A DNA stretch of 64,000 nucleotides, taken from NCBI GenBank assembly GCA_002084765.1, contig NBMB01000015.1, positions 36,028 through 100,027 of the forward strand, given 5' to 3'. A program made the translations under genes and the position numbers. This DNA is from Candidatus Cloacimonetes bacterium 4572_55. GTDB taxonomy: Bacteria > 4572-55. This document shows positions 10,406 to 19,522 of this stretch, piece after piece (the stretch's first letter is position 1; each line of letters opens with the position of its first letter). The notes below the pieces were generated by a model that saw nothing but the letters and a program-made list of their open reading frames with translations, was not told the origin of the DNA and ran no database searches.

Positions 10406-10606
10406 TTATCCATATTGTTCTTTGAGAAGACGTTGACGGTTTTTGCGTTTCGCAGCGTTCAATTTACGTTTGCGTCGATCGCTGGGTTTCTCAAAATGCT
10501 GATGCTTACGAATATCAGACAGAATCCCGGCTTTCTCACATGTTTTCTTGAAACGGCGAAGCGCGCTCTCGAAAGATTCATTTTCTTTGACGATAACGCC
10601 CGGCAT
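10406..10606 (-). CDS. rpsU: 30S ribosomal protein S21
   Basis: Small-subunit protein near the anti-Shine-Dalgarno end of 16S rRNA. The start at ATG 10606 ([20 protein letters not shown]) is preferred over an in-frame codon at 10618 because it matches the conserved N-terminus and has AGGTG upstream. The core ends in the usual basic tail ([17 protein letters not shown]). 66 residues, typical. Own promoter upstream (10673-10701) and own terminator downstream. Confidence 0.97.
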   Translation of the reverse strand: MPGVIVKENESFESALRRFKKTCEKAGILSDIRKHQHFEKPSDRRKRKLNAAKRKNRQRLLKEQYG

Positions 10607-10672
10607 GCAGTTTAACACCTACCCTTCTATTTTAGATTTTAATTTCCAATTTGGAAATTATTTTAGTAGCGC

Positions 10673-10701
10673 AAAATAGCGTTGTGAATATACATTGTCA
10701 A
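10673..10701 (-). promoter_or_regulatory. Sigma-70 promoter for rpsU
   Basis: On the minus strand TTGACA (10701-10696), 17-base spacer, TATTTT (10678-10673), about 70 bases before the rpsU start. The same -35/-10 pair recurs upstream of rplM (59597-59624). Confidence 0.75.
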
Positions 10702-10928
10702 GTAAAATCGACAACAAGATCTAAATTATAACTGAGACTGTTCATCCAAGAAGTCAGCTATTCAAAATGAACCGCGCGTATGGCTTCAACAAATTCCCAT
10801 TGCAGTATAATGATGCTTGGATTAATTTTGTTATATATCTACCAATTAGTTATCTTTTTGCATTTGTTTCCGATATTCGCGTAATTTACTGATATGAATC
10901 GAGAGCTTCCATAACATGACGATTCTTA

Positions 10929-10957
10929 TTGACACAGTTTCTATCTGTTGTTATAAT
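10929..10957 (+). promoter_or_regulatory. Perfect consensus sigma-70 promoter
   Basis: TTGACA (10929-10934), 17-base spacer, TATAAT (10952-10957): no mismatch to the consensus. It fires rightward toward the XseA-like gene through a leader of roughly 128 bases. It is the strongest-looking promoter in the window. Confidence 0.85.
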
Positions 10958-10963
10958 TGGTGT

Positions 10964-11091
10964 TGTTTTTTTTACCCCACGCCGTATGAAAGCGTAACTC
11001 AATACGCCATAAGTTCTTCGGCGTCACCCTGTGAGTAGAACGTGAGGCCTGAGCACTTCTTGTCAGGCGATTTCTATGAATCAGGAATGGG
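10964..11091 (+). other. Transcribed leader or possible small RNA upstream of the XseA-like gene
   Basis: The region after the consensus promoter has no open frame and contains short inverted repeats (for example cctga/tcagg around 11048-11068). Its base composition is richer in G+C than the promoter flank. It could be a long 5' leader or a small RNA. No match to 6S, SRP, tmRNA, GEMM, TPP or cobalamin signatures was recognised, and no terminator with a T run separates it from the coding region. Confidence 0.35.
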
Positions 11092-12363
11092 TTGTCCTAT
11101 TTAGGTAAATTTTGGAAAGCGGTTATACGACTTATGCGAGAAGGGCTCACAGAAGAACAGGATCTTATATACCAAGCACTCCGTTCTTGGCGGAATAAAG
11201 AGGCGAAATTCCAGAGGGTGACGCCTGCGAGAATTTTGGTAAACAACACCTTGTTGCAAATCGCTCAGAAAATTCCAAAGACGGCGAAAAATCTGTTGCA
11301 ATGCGGTGTGAGCCAACGAAAATTCGACCTCTATGGGGAACGGATCATAGAGATCATAAAAAATCCAGAAACTCAGACCGAGATCAATTCTCCAGTTGAC
11401 GAAGAAAAAAATGTATTCCAAAGTTTTGCCGCGTCGCCTCATGCCACAGGTTATATCGAATCGGAAACGGAATCGGAAACATTATCTGTCACGATCTTGA
11501 ATAATGAGATCGTCGAGGTGATTCGTCGATCTTTTAAAGACCAGTTTCATCAAAAATTGTTACGGATTGAGGGAGAGATAGCCGACGTACGGAACTATTC
11601 TGAAAACCGAATATTTTTCGATCTGAAAGATGAAGACGGTATGATTGTTTGCCGCTGTCAGGACTCGATCAAAACAACGCTTGTGGTTGGACAAAGAGTC
11701 GTTTGTAGCGGGTCGGTTCTGACCTCAATGGAGCATGGAGGTCGGTGGTCGGTGCTTTTCGATGCGCGGGAGATTCAGATCGTCGGTCAGGGGAAACTGA
11801 GCAAGGACCGGGAAGCGGTTTACCAACAATTGGCGCAACAAGGACTTTTCGACGACTATCGCCAGAGAGATCTGCCGCGCTTCCCGAGACGGATTGTTGT
11901 CGTCTCCGCGCCAAACGACCCAATCTACCACGATCTAAAACGAAAGTTGGCACCGATCAGTTCCTTGAAGCTTGACCATTTTCCTGTGGATGTGGTCGTG
12001 GAAAAAAAGCTGGTGCACGCGTTACGGCTGATAGATCAAAAACGTGCAGATTTGATTGTGCTCGCGCAAAGTCAAAAATTTGATCTAGAAAATTTCGACA
12101 GACCCGATGTGGTGGAAGCAGTAGCCGACTGCCGGCTGCCAATCATAACCGCGATCGGCGATCAGTCAGATCATACATTGTGCGATCTGGCAGCGGATTT
12201 TTCTTCTCCTTCGCCCGATAAATTGGATCATAAGATCAGGGAACTGTGGCGACCTGACCGCGTATCGCCCACAAGCGCGTTCAGTTATGTTGTGCTCATT
12301 TTTGCATTGTTGTTCTTCATAGTTATGTGCGGCCTGGTTTTGAACAAAATGGGCTTATTTTGA
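11092..12363 (+). CDS. XseA-like protein (exonuclease VII large subunit homologue) with C-terminal membrane helix
   Basis: Middle part resembles the exonuclease VII large subunit: OB-fold segment (LLRIEGEIADVRNYSENRIF, then FDLKDEDGMIVCRC), then GLFDDYRQRDLPRFPRRI followed by VVVSAPNDPIYHDL, and IITAIGDQSDHTLCDLAAD, matching the family's pattern of ISAVGHETDxT. Differences are marked: the first 140 residues are not recognisable, the Gly-rich GRGGGSxEDLW motif is replaced by AQSQKFDLENFDRPD, the long coiled C-terminal half of XseA is missing, and the protein ends in a hydrophobic helix (YVVLIFALLFFIVMCGLVL). Start is TTG 11092, with AGGA just upstream; ATG 11137 is a second choice. Probably a derived, membrane-anchored relative; nuclease activity is doubtful. 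No clear xseB follows. Confidence 0.7.
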   Translation: MSYLGKFWKAVIRLMREGLTEEQDLIYQALRSWRNKEAKFQRVTPARILVNNTLLQIAQKIPKTAKNLLQCGVSQRKFDLYGERIIEIIKNPETQTEINSPVDEEKNVFQSFAASPHATGYIESETESETLSVTILNNEIVEVIRRSFKDQFHQKLLRIEGEIADVRNYSENRIFFDLKDEDGMIVCRCQDSIKTTLVVGQRVVCSGSVLTSMEHGGRWSVLFDAREIQIVGQGKLSKDREAVYQQLAQQGLFDDYRQRDLPRFPRRIVVVSAPNDPIYHDLKRKLAPISSLKLDHFPVDVVVEKKLVHALRLIDQKRADLIVLAQSQKFDLENFDRPDVVEAVADCRLPIITAIGDQSDHTLCDLAADFSSPSPDKLDHKIRELWRPDRVSPTSAFSYVVLIFALLFFIVMCGLVLNKMGLF

Positions 12364-12747
12364 TCAAACCGCGCTGTTCGTAGATTAAGATGGCTCTTGG
12401 GAAGTTTTTATTGGATCTGCATATCCATTATGAAAAGGTTGCGCCTTACGATCTGGAAATCCATGAAACCGCGCAGAAAGAAAATTCCAAAGCCAAGTTG
12501 CGGGCAATTCCCGATAAAGCCGAGAGACAAAACGATTGCCGAAAAATTCAGTACCTACAAATTCGCTGATTATAAAGAGAAAGTAATCGATCTGCTGGGG
12601 CGGGTTTGCACGGTGTCAGTCAAGACTGTGGGTATTGTGGATCACATGGCAGAGGAAGAGCCGCATGGATAAGGCTTTCACTTCATTTCGCTTTCAATGG
12701 GGATATCTTCGGCGATCGCGATCGGACTTCCTTTTTTTCATGCCTAT
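12364..12747 (+). other. Region after the XseA-like gene with unresolved short coding frames
   Basis: Where xseB might be expected there are two overlapping short frames and neither looks like XseB. One runs 12390-12569 (59 codons, MALGKFLLDLHIHYEKV...), the other ends at 12672 (…VIDLLGRVCTVSV…DHMAEEEPHG). The composition of both looks coding-like, and a frameshift joining them near 12530-12560 would give one protein of about 95 residues. I cannot assign a function. No terminator is evident before the convergent DUF58 gene. Confidence 0.3.
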
Positions 12748-13644
12748 TCAATTCAGCCGTTGGCGTTTGCCGAGAAAAGCCAGCAAGGAGACGTCGTAAG
12801 GCGTTTCGGTATGAATCGGGACATAATCGATCAGGCGTTCCCGACACTTCAGTCGATATTCTTTAGAGAGTTTCCGCAATCTGTCCTGATATTCGGCGCG
12901 AATCTGCCATGGTTGTGTCAGAATCCGCTCGCCGGTCTCCATATCCTCAAAGACTGCTTCTCGATCAAAAGGAAATTCGCGTTCATAACGATCCAATACA
13001 TGAAACACGATCACCTCATGCTTCCGATGGCGAAAATGCTTCAGCCCTCCGAGCAATTTTTCTGGATCGTCGAACAGGTCGGAGATCACAATGATCAAGC
13101 CTCGTCGTTTGATTTTTTCCGCTAATTGATGAAAGGTGTCGCTGACCTGGGTTCGCCCTCCAGCTTTTAAATTATCCAACTCCTTTAATATCATATGGAT
13201 ATGGGAGATCGATGCTTTTGGCGGAATAAAAGTGCGAATGTTTTCGTCAAATGTGACCAGGCCCACCGCGTCCTGCTGGCGCAACATCAAATACGCGAGC
13301 GCGGCGGCAAGATATGAGCCGTATTCCAGCTTAGATATGGTCTTTTCGGACTGATACGCCATGGACGCGCTCGCATCTAAGAGGATATAGGACTTCAGAT
13401 TCGTCTCTTCCTCATATTGCTTGATATAGAACCGGTCAGATTTTCCGTACACCTTCCAGTCGATATGCTTAATCTCGTCTCCAGGCATATACTGCCGATG
13501 TTCGGCGAACTCGACGCTGAACCCGTGATAGGGGCTTCGGTGCAAACCGGTGATAAATCCCTCCACGACCAAACGGGCTTTTAAGTCCATCCGGCTCAAT
13601 TTCGATATGGTCGAAGGCTCCAGATAATTTCGATCTTTTTTCAT
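12748..13644 (-). CDS. DUF58 domain protein with von Willebrand A-like fold
   Basis: 298 residues. DUF58 signature GFSVEFAEHRQYMPGDEIKH then IDWKVYGKSDRFYIKQYEEE, followed by a VWA-type metal-ion site DASASM. Partner of the MoxR ATPase encoded immediately upstream on the same strand (88-base gap). MoxR/DUF58 pairs are thought to act in cell-envelope or metal-cofactor assembly; the later genes of larger clusters (further VWA and BatA-like proteins) are absent here. Ends convergently with the XseA-like gene. Confidence 0.92.
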   Translation of the reverse strand: MKKDRNYLEPSTISKLSRMDLKARLVVEGFITGLHRSPYHGFSVEFAEHRQYMPGDEIKHIDWKVYGKSDRFYIKQYEEETNLKSYILLDASASMAYQSEKTISKLEYGSYLAAALAYLMLRQQDAVGLVTFDENIRTFIPPKASISHIHMILKELDNLKAGGRTQVSDTFHQLAEKIKRRGLIIVISDLFDDPEKLLGGLKHFRHRKHEVIVFHVLDRYEREFPFDREAVFEDMETGERILTQPWQIRAEYQDRLRKLSKEYRLKCRERLIDYVPIHTETPYDVSLLAFLGKRQRLN

Positions 13645-13732
13645 ATTTCCTCGTGATATTTATCTTATTAAAGCCGGAATATCAGCGACAAATCGCAGAA
13701 ATCCCAGCTTTTAAATGACAGACAAAAAAATA

Positions 13733-14809
13733 TCAATCCATTTTCGATTCGTCCACTTCTTCTAGCAGCCGCTCAATAATTTTCAGCGAATCGACACCTT
13801 CAGCTTCCGCGTTGAAATTGGTGACAATTCGGTGACGTAGCACGGGGCGACAGATCGCTCGCACGTCATCTGTTGATGGCGAGTGTCGGTTGTTGAGGAT
13901 GGCTCGGGTTTTTGCTCCGAGAATCAGATATTGCGACGCTCTCGGTCCTGCGCCCCAACTGACCAGTTCCTTGACAAAACCATACGCGTCGTCCTCTGTG
14001 GGACGTGTTTTTCGAGCAAGCGTCACCGCATATTTGACCACATGATCTGCTACAGGAACTTTGCGCACTAATTCTTGCAGATTTGCAATATCTTCTCCCG
14101 ACAACACCCGTTTTGGATACTCCTGAAACGCGCTGGTTGTCTTCTTCACGATCTCGGTCTCTTCTTCAAAAGATGGGTAAGTGATGGAGATATTGAACAT
14201 AAAGCGGTCAAGCTGAGCTTCTGGCAAGGGATATGTGCCTTCCTGCTCGATGGGGTTCTGCGTGGCAAGAACAAAAAAGGGCTTGGGAAATCGAAGCTCC
14301 GGACTCCGGTGACCTTGATCGTAGGTCTTTCCGCCGATTGTCACTTGTCGCTCCTGCATAGCCTGTAACAGCGCGGCTTGGGTTTTTGGCGGTGTCCGAT
14401 TGATCTCGTCGGCAAGAACGATGTTGGAAAAAATCGGTCCCTTGACAAATTGAAACACTCTGCGCCCGGTCGTATGATCCTCCTCAATGACGTCGGTGCC
14501 GGTAATATCCGACGGCATCAAATCCGGCGTGAATTGAATCCGATTGAACGACAAATCCAGCACATCGGCAACGGTTTTTATCAGCAACGTCTTTGCCAGA
14601 CCTGGCACGCCGACGATTAAACTGTGACCTTTCGACAATAGAGAAATCAACAACTCTTCGATCACCTGCTTTTGACCCACAATGACCTTAGCCACTTCTT
14701 TCTCGATTTTCTGTCTTGCCTTCGCTAAATCCGTAACCGCTTGAATATCATCGTCTTTTTCGATTTTTGACAATGTTTTATTTCTTGACAATTGATCCTC
14801 CGATATCAT
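13733..14809 (-). CDS. MoxR family AAA+ ATPase
   Basis: Chaperone-like ATPase. Walker A GVPGLAKTLLIKT, Walker B NIVLADEINRTPPKTQAALL, sensor 1 FVLATQNPIEQEGTYPLPEAQ, and the C-terminal lid with RPTEDDAYGFVKELVSWGAG, all classic for MoxR. 358 residues with a short N-terminal extension before the AAA+ core. ATG 14809 is used; the upstream ribosome site is weak. Operon with DUF58. Alternative reading: none, the family is clear, but the client is unknown. Confidence 0.94.
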   Translation of the reverse strand: MISEDQLSRNKTLSKIEKDDDIQAVTDLAKARQKIEKEVAKVIVGQKQVIEELLISLLSKGHSLIVGVPGLAKTLLIKTVADVLDLSFNRIQFTPDLMPSDITGTDVIEEDHTTGRRVFQFVKGPIFSNIVLADEINRTPPKTQAALLQAMQERQVTIGGKTYDQGHRSPELRFPKPFFVLATQNPIEQEGTYPLPEAQLDRFMFNISITYPSFEEETEIVKKTTSAFQEYPKRVLSGEDIANLQELVRKVPVADHVVKYAVTLARKTRPTEDDAYGFVKELVSWGAGPRASQYLILGAKTRAILNNRHSPSTDDVRAICRPVLRHRIVTNFNAEAEGVDSLKIIERLLEEVDESKMD

Positions 14810-14982
14810 CTATTTCACGTTTTTTATTTTCAATTTTTCAAAATTATAGCCAGGTGGTTGATAAAAATAACAACAAAAAGGGCGAAAAATTTGCTCGCGC
14901 TCGCCGCTTTCCTATCAAAGCGGTCTTATACATTGTGCTATATACATTGTTCCGATGCGGTTCTGAATGTGGGCGTTTTCAT

Positions 14983-15432
14983 CTACTCGTCGAGGGTATC
15001 TGTATCGATCTGACCCGTCATTTTCCTGGAGATATGAGACCAGGAAAGACCGATCGTCAATACAAGAGCCATGACGATCAGGACAATGTGTTGGATCATT
15101 TTTCCGCTTTGAACCGGCAACACGCCGTAGTCGATCAAAACCCACACCAGGCTCCCTAATAGTGCCAACGATAGAGCAATGCCGATGACTCCTAAGGACT
15201 TGCGCGCCGCGGTGATAAATATGATCCAACCGGTGATCAACACCACGCCGGTAAAAACTTTGAGAGGGTTAAAAGGCGGGAGTTCCGAGAAGGAAAATTG
15301 CGTGGGATCAATCGTGGAAAGTGCCCAGTGATAATACGAAATTCCTTCGGGATTGTATGTTCCATAGACTAACAGAAGCGCTCCAAGCAGTCGAGCGATC
15401 ACCTCTATGGCAAGATGACCAGATTTTGACAT
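14983..15432 (-). CDS. DUF6524-like four-helix membrane protein
   Basis: Small integral membrane protein of about 149 residues. The N-terminal helix ends in LLLVYGTYNPEGISYYHW, the recognisable signature I associate with DUF6524 proteins, followed by three further helices (FTGVVLITGWIIFITAA, LGVIGIALSLALLGSLVWVL, MIQHIVLIVMALVLTIGLSW). ATG 15432 is preferred over 15453 because AAAGG lies at a good distance. Function unknown in the family. Flanked by the TPR gene and moxR, same strand. Confidence 0.75.
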   Translation of the reverse strand: MSKSGHLAIEVIARLLGALLLVYGTYNPEGISYYHWALSTIDPTQFSFSELPPFNPLKVFTGVVLITGWIIFITAARKSLGVIGIALSLALLGSLVWVLIDYGVLPVQSGKMIQHIVLIVMALVLTIGLSWSHISRKMTGQIDTDTLDE

Positions 15433-15490
15433 ATTATCAACCTTTGTTTGCAAAATTTATGGGGATTACAGAATTTTCTACTATCAACTA

Positions 15491-16651
15491 TCAGGTCACG
15501 CCCTGGGATTCCGATTCTTCCTGATTGGAAGCTCCGTACCGTTCCAGACAGGTTTTCGCCTCGATCTCGTCGGGATCGATTTCGACTGCCCGTTTCCAAG
15601 CCGAAACCGCTTCCTTGAACTTATCCAATTCATGGTATGCGTTGCCCAAATTGGTATAAGCCGGTGCCAAATTGCCCTTATGCTTGAGAGCTTCTTCAAA
15701 GTATTTTATTGCTTCATTAAAGTCACTTTCCAGATGATAAACGCATCCAAGATTGATATAGGATTCGACCATATCTGGCAGAAGTTTGATGGCTTTGATA
15801 AAATGGGATTTGGCTTCGTCGCTTTGTTTGAGCCGACTCAGAGTCAGTCCCAGATTATTGTGCGCCTCCGGAAAATCTGGAAAAAGTGTGATCGCCTCTT
15901 TAAACTCTGCAGCCGCGGCTTCGTAAGCCTGCTTATGAAACAGAGCCACGCCTTGATTATTGTGATCTCGTCCTTCCTGAATCTGTCGACGTCGGTCTTC
16001 AGCCTGACGACGCGTCTCCTGCTCATTCAAAAAATTCAATATCTGTTGGTTGTTGCGAGCAGTCAACTCGACCAGATCTTCCATTTTCTCCATCCGCTTG
16101 TTCTGAACCGAGATAAAATCTGTAAAGAGCCGATTCTGCCCTTCCAGTAAGTGACTTAACCGCTCCGCTTGAGACTTGTTGGATTGGATTATCCGATCTA
16201 TGCCTTGAAGAAGCGCATCTTTCAGATTATCAAGAGAGCTCTTGATTTTATCCGAATTCTCGTCCATCCCGTTTTGGATAAAGTTGAGCTGGGTGCGGAG
16301 CAGATCTTGCAAATCATCAAACCCTGATGCGACGACTTGTTTCAGATTCTGACCGATTTTGATAGTCGCTTGCTCGGTCGCTTTCTCAAAACCGGTCAAT
16401 TGGGTGGAAATATCCGAGGAATAGCCGGTCAGAATATGGACCATCCGTTCGATTTTTGATTCAGATCGCGCCTCAATGAGCTGCACGCCGCTCACCAGCT
16501 CTGCGAGACGGGGAATGTTGCACGCGTGATACTCAATGCTCCAGACCAAACAATCCTCTTCTCGGCAACGGAGAAGATGTCTCATCTCTTCATCATGGTC
16601 AGCTCCCTCTATAAAAGGGGCGGTGGGCGTTAAAAAAGGGCAGATTCCCAT
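15491..16651 (-). CDS. Coiled-coil and TPR protein with N-terminal Cys motif
   Basis: About 386 residues. The first 50 residues carry spaced cysteines (CPFL, then LLRCREEDCLVW and YHAC), perhaps a metal site. Residues 60-230 are a long amphipathic coiled coil, and residues 240-380 hold four TPR units (EAHNNLGLTLSRLKQSDEAK, ESYINLGCVYHLESDFNEAI, PAYTNLGNAYHELDKFKEAV). No signal peptide or membrane helix, so cytoplasmic. The start at ATG 16651 is preferred to a TTG at 16669. Likely a scaffold; partner unknown. Confidence 0.75.
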   Translation of the reverse strand: MGICPFLTPTAPFIEGADHDEEMRHLLRCREEDCLVWSIEYHACNIPRLAELVSGVQLIEARSESKIERMVHILTGYSSDISTQLTGFEKATEQATIKIGQNLKQVVASGFDDLQDLLRTQLNFIQNGMDENSDKIKSSLDNLKDALLQGIDRIIQSNKSQAERLSHLLEGQNRLFTDFISVQNKRMEKMEDLVELTARNNQQILNFLNEQETRRQAEDRRRQIQEGRDHNNQGVALFHKQAYEAAAAEFKEAITLFPDFPEAHNNLGLTLSRLKQSDEAKSHFIKAIKLLPDMVESYINLGCVYHLESDFNEAIKYFEEALKHKGNLAPAYTNLGNAYHELDKFKEAVSAWKRAVEIDPDEIEAKTCLERYGASNQEESESQGVT

Positions 16652-16708
16652 AGATTTTACCGCTTTCAATGGGTCGTAAAAGTATGTGGTTTTGGTGGGA
16701 ATTTATAA

Positions 16709-18457
16709 TTATTCATTGCCAAAAAGAGGCGTTATTTTGAACTGGACCGCGTCTACCAGACCTAAATCGGTCAATTTTAATTCAGGGATTGGGGGTAACG
16801 ATAAGAATGCCAATGTGATAAACGGATTGGCGACTTGGCATCCCAGCTCCTTCGCGGCTTGATGCAACTGCGCCAATTGATCGATCACTTCCTGCAGGGG
16901 TCGGTCAGACATCAAGCCCGCAATAGGCAATGGCAAGGACGCGATCACTTCTCCTTTTTGCACCGCTACACACCCGCCTTGCATTTTGATAATCGTTTCA
17001 ACAGCCAACTTCATGTCTGCATCGTGCACGCCGACCGTGATGATGTTATGCGAGTCATGCCCCACAGAACTTGCCAGCGCGCCGTCCCGAAGTCCAAATC
17101 CAGTCGTCAAGCCCAGACCGATATTTCCGGAAGCTCGGTGTCGCTCCACAACTGCCAGCTTGAGAATATCGTTTTCGGTATCCGAGACGACTTTGCTCTC
17201 CGCAATCTTAGGCGTCATCATCTTTTTCTTGGTCACAATCTGATCGGGAATCAATTCGATCACTTTTGCCTGTCCATTTTCAGCGGGAATTATGAAGTTG
17301 CTATCGTCGATCCGCGCCACTTTCACGGTATTGAGAGCGTATGGGTCTTGGTAGTCAGCTATATCGACGAGAATTTCGCTATTTTCGCAAATAACTTTCC
17401 CGTCCTTGACAACCTTATCCACCATGAAGTCGTGGAGATCGTTCAGGATCACAATATCGGCTCGGTAACCCGGAGCGATCGCGCCGTGTCCCTCCAGTCT
17501 GAAATAACGAGCCGCGTTGATGGTCGCGCATTGAATTGCACGGATCGGGCTGAAACCCATTTTTATAGTCCGGCGCAGAATGTGGTCGATATGCCCCTCG
17601 GTCTTGAGATCAAGTGGATGTCGGTCGTCCGTAGCAAATGAGACCCATTGCTGATGACCGGAACGGATGATCGGAATAAGCTCGGACAGATTTTTCGCGG
17701 CGGAACCCTCTCGGATCATAATGTGCATACCCGCGCGCAATTTCTCCATTGCCTCGCTCAGTGAGCTGCATTCATGGTCGGAACAAATCCCGCCTGCCAT
17801 GTATGCGTTCAGGTCAAAACCGGTCAATCCCGGAGCGTGCCCGTCAATAAAGCCCTGTTTTCGTCCCTGAATCAGCTTCTCCAGTATCTTATCGTCGGTA
17901 TAAATAACTCCAGGATAGTTCATCAATTCCGCCAAACCCAAGACCCGATCATGCGTCAGGATGTCCTCCAAATCTGCGCTCTCCAAACGTCCCCCCGCGT
18001 TTTCCAATTCGGTCGCGGGGACGCAAGATGAAGCCGTGAGATAGATATTGATGGGGAGCCGCTCCGTGGACTTCAGGGCATAATCGATTCCCTTTTTTCC
18101 CAACACATTGGCAATTTCGTGTGGATCCCAAACAATTGTGGTTGTACCCCGAGGCAAGACCGCGCGGGCAAATTCTGCCGGGCTGATCATCGAACTTTCG
18201 ATATGAACATGAGAATCGATCAGTCCTGGTATGACATATTTCCCGCCCAAAAAGAGAATTTCATCCGCGTTCTCATAGAGTTCGCTACAGCCGACAACAG
18301 TATTGCCGTCGATCAGGATATTGGTTTGGTATATCTCTCCGGAAAATACGTTCACCATATTGGCGTCTCGGAGAAGCAAAGATCCAGATTTTCGTCCGTG
18401 GGCAACTTCAATATTATGACGAAGTTGCTCCTTTGTTTTTTGATACGTATATCCCAT
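16709..18457 (-). CDS. ade: Adenine deaminase
   Basis: Converts adenine to hypoxanthine and ammonia in purine salvage. 582 residues, the family length. Metal-site and core motifs: GLIDSHVHIESSMISPAEFA near residue 80, then WDPHEIANVLG, GHAPGLTGFDLNAYMAGGIC with SDHE, and FATDDRHPLDL. C-terminal Ade_C domain carries TTGFGLRDGALASSVGHDSH. Adenine deaminase of this amidohydrolase type binds iron or manganese. Stands alone between the TPR gene and the DUF4388 module. Confidence 0.95.
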   Translation of the reverse strand: MGYTYQKTKEQLRHNIEVAHGRKSGSLLLRDANMVNVFSGEIYQTNILIDGNTVVGCSELYENADEILFLGGKYVIPGLIDSHVHIESSMISPAEFARAVLPRGTTTIVWDPHEIANVLGKKGIDYALKSTERLPINIYLTASSCVPATELENAGGRLESADLEDILTHDRVLGLAELMNYPGVIYTDDKILEKLIQGRKQGFIDGHAPGLTGFDLNAYMAGGICSDHECSSLSEAMEKLRAGMHIMIREGSAAKNLSELIPIIRSGHQQWVSFATDDRHPLDLKTEGHIDHILRRTIKMGFSPIRAIQCATINAARYFRLEGHGAIAPGYRADIVILNDLHDFMVDKVVKDGKVICENSEILVDIADYQDPYALNTVKVARIDDSNFIIPAENGQAKVIELIPDQIVTKKKMMTPKIAESKVVSDTENDILKLAVVERHRASGNIGLGLTTGFGLRDGALASSVGHDSHNIITVGVHDADMKLAVETIIKMQGGCVAVQKGEVIASLPLPIAGLMSDRPLQEVIDQLAQLHQAAKELGCQVANPFITLAFLSLPPIPELKLTDLGLVDAVQFKITPLFGNE

Positions 18458-18575
18458 AATCGCGTGTCCTTCTTATAAAAAAAGTGGCGAGAAAAATCCT
18501 CTCAGCAGATGGTTCTTCTCAAATAAAAATTTTTTCGGCTATACGAATCTCACAGATTCTGAAAACCGGTGAATT

Positions 18576-19178
18576 TCATTTTCCCATGATTTTTTTCATC
18601 TTGTTCGACATCTCAGCCGCTCGACTGGGCCCAACGATCAACCCAGCGGATTTCTCCATCTGTCGGATAAACCGTTGCAAATCCTCGACAGTCAGACTTT
18701 CCTGATCAATGTCGGCATCTTTGACAATGGTTTGGGTCAACTTTAATCCCAATAGACCGAGAGCTTCCTCGGAGACGTCTATCATCTGGTCGAATTTAAT
18801 AACAAGCCGCTCGTGGCTCTGCTGAGTCATCAACTCGTTTTGGAAGAAAGAGTCCAGCTTGACAGCGACGCCTTGTATGATGTCAAGAACGATCGGAAAA
18901 CTGGTCGTGGTGTCGAAGATAAAACCGATCAACCCCGCTGGTATCCATCGGAAAAAAAGTCGGTACGTATCCGTTGACATATAAAAAAAATCATGTAGAC
19001 CCAATTTTTTATCCAAAGTGGCTCGGTATGTCTGTTGCGCGACCAGGCTGATACCGTTGATTTGGCTTTCCGGGAACTCGTTTCCCCTATAAAAAGAGGG
19101 TATCTCTTTATGGGTCGGCGTGAAAAATACTGCCCGCGCCATGGATACTTGGCTCAAAGTCTCTTTTACAATTGTCAT
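18576..19178 (-). CDS. Uncharacterised protein of the DUF4388 module, third gene
   Basis: About 200 residues, start ATG 19178 overlapping the previous gene's TAA (TAATG). An alpha/beta N-terminal part (MARAVFFTPTHKEIPSFYRG, then FRWIPAGLIGFIFDTTTSFP) leads to a helical, charged C-terminus (LTVEDLQRFIRQMEKSAGLI). I do not recognise the family with certainty. The alternation of strands and helix in the first half is compatible with a roadblock or longin fold, an inference from context because DUF4388 proteins often sit beside roadblock proteins. Cytoplasmic. Confidence 0.6.
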   Translation of the reverse strand: MTIVKETLSQVSMARAVFFTPTHKEIPSFYRGNEFPESQINGISLVAQQTYRATLDKKLGLHDFFYMSTDTYRLFFRWIPAGLIGFIFDTTTSFPIVLDIIQGVAVKLDSFFQNELMTQQSHERLVIKFDQMIDVSEEALGLLGLKLTQTIVKDADIDQESLTVEDLQRFIRQMEKSAGLIVGPSRAAEMSNKMKKIMGK

Positions 19179-19522
19179 TATGAAGACTCCATAGCTCGGA
19201 CTATCGGCTCCATCCGAGCTGAGATTGTCCATGCCGATTCCGCATAAGGAACTTTTGCCCCTAGATAAACGTCCTGTAACGGAAAAATAACCGATTTAAA
19301 TACCTCGCTTCGCACGATGCACAGCCGCACAGATTGATCGAATTTCTGGGCAATCACGCAAGCCATTGAGCCCCACAGATCGATCAATTCCCGATCATTG
19401 TCAAGAAAGTCGCCTAACTCGACAACATTTTTCCCGCTCTTTTGCTCGATCACGCCACATCCCACAATTTCCATAAAATTGATTACGCGAACGGAAAGAC
19501 TATAGGCTTTCTCTTCGACCAT
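19178..19522 (-). CDS. Uncharacterised protein of the DUF4388 module, second gene
   Basis: About 114 residues; ATG 19522 has AAGGAG upstream, better than ATG 19543. It overlaps the 3' end of the DUF4388 gene by 23 bases and the start of the next gene by one base, so the three are tightly coupled. The protein (ELIDLWGSMACVIAQKFDQS and YLGAKVPYAESAWTISARM) has the length of a roadblock/LC7 protein but I see no decisive signature. Its function is inferred only from co-translation. Confidence 0.6.
   Translation of the reverse strand: MVEEKAYSLSVRVINFMEIVGCGVIEQKSGKNVVELGDFLDNDRELIDLWGSMACVIAQKFDQSVRLCIVRSEVFKSVIFPLQDVYLGAKVPYAESAWTISARMEPIVRAMESS

Noticed and set aside
10979-11091. 6S, SRP, tmRNA, GEMM, TPP or cobalamin RNA in the leader
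   Set aside because: No signature core of any of these was found by eye; left as an unassigned leader.
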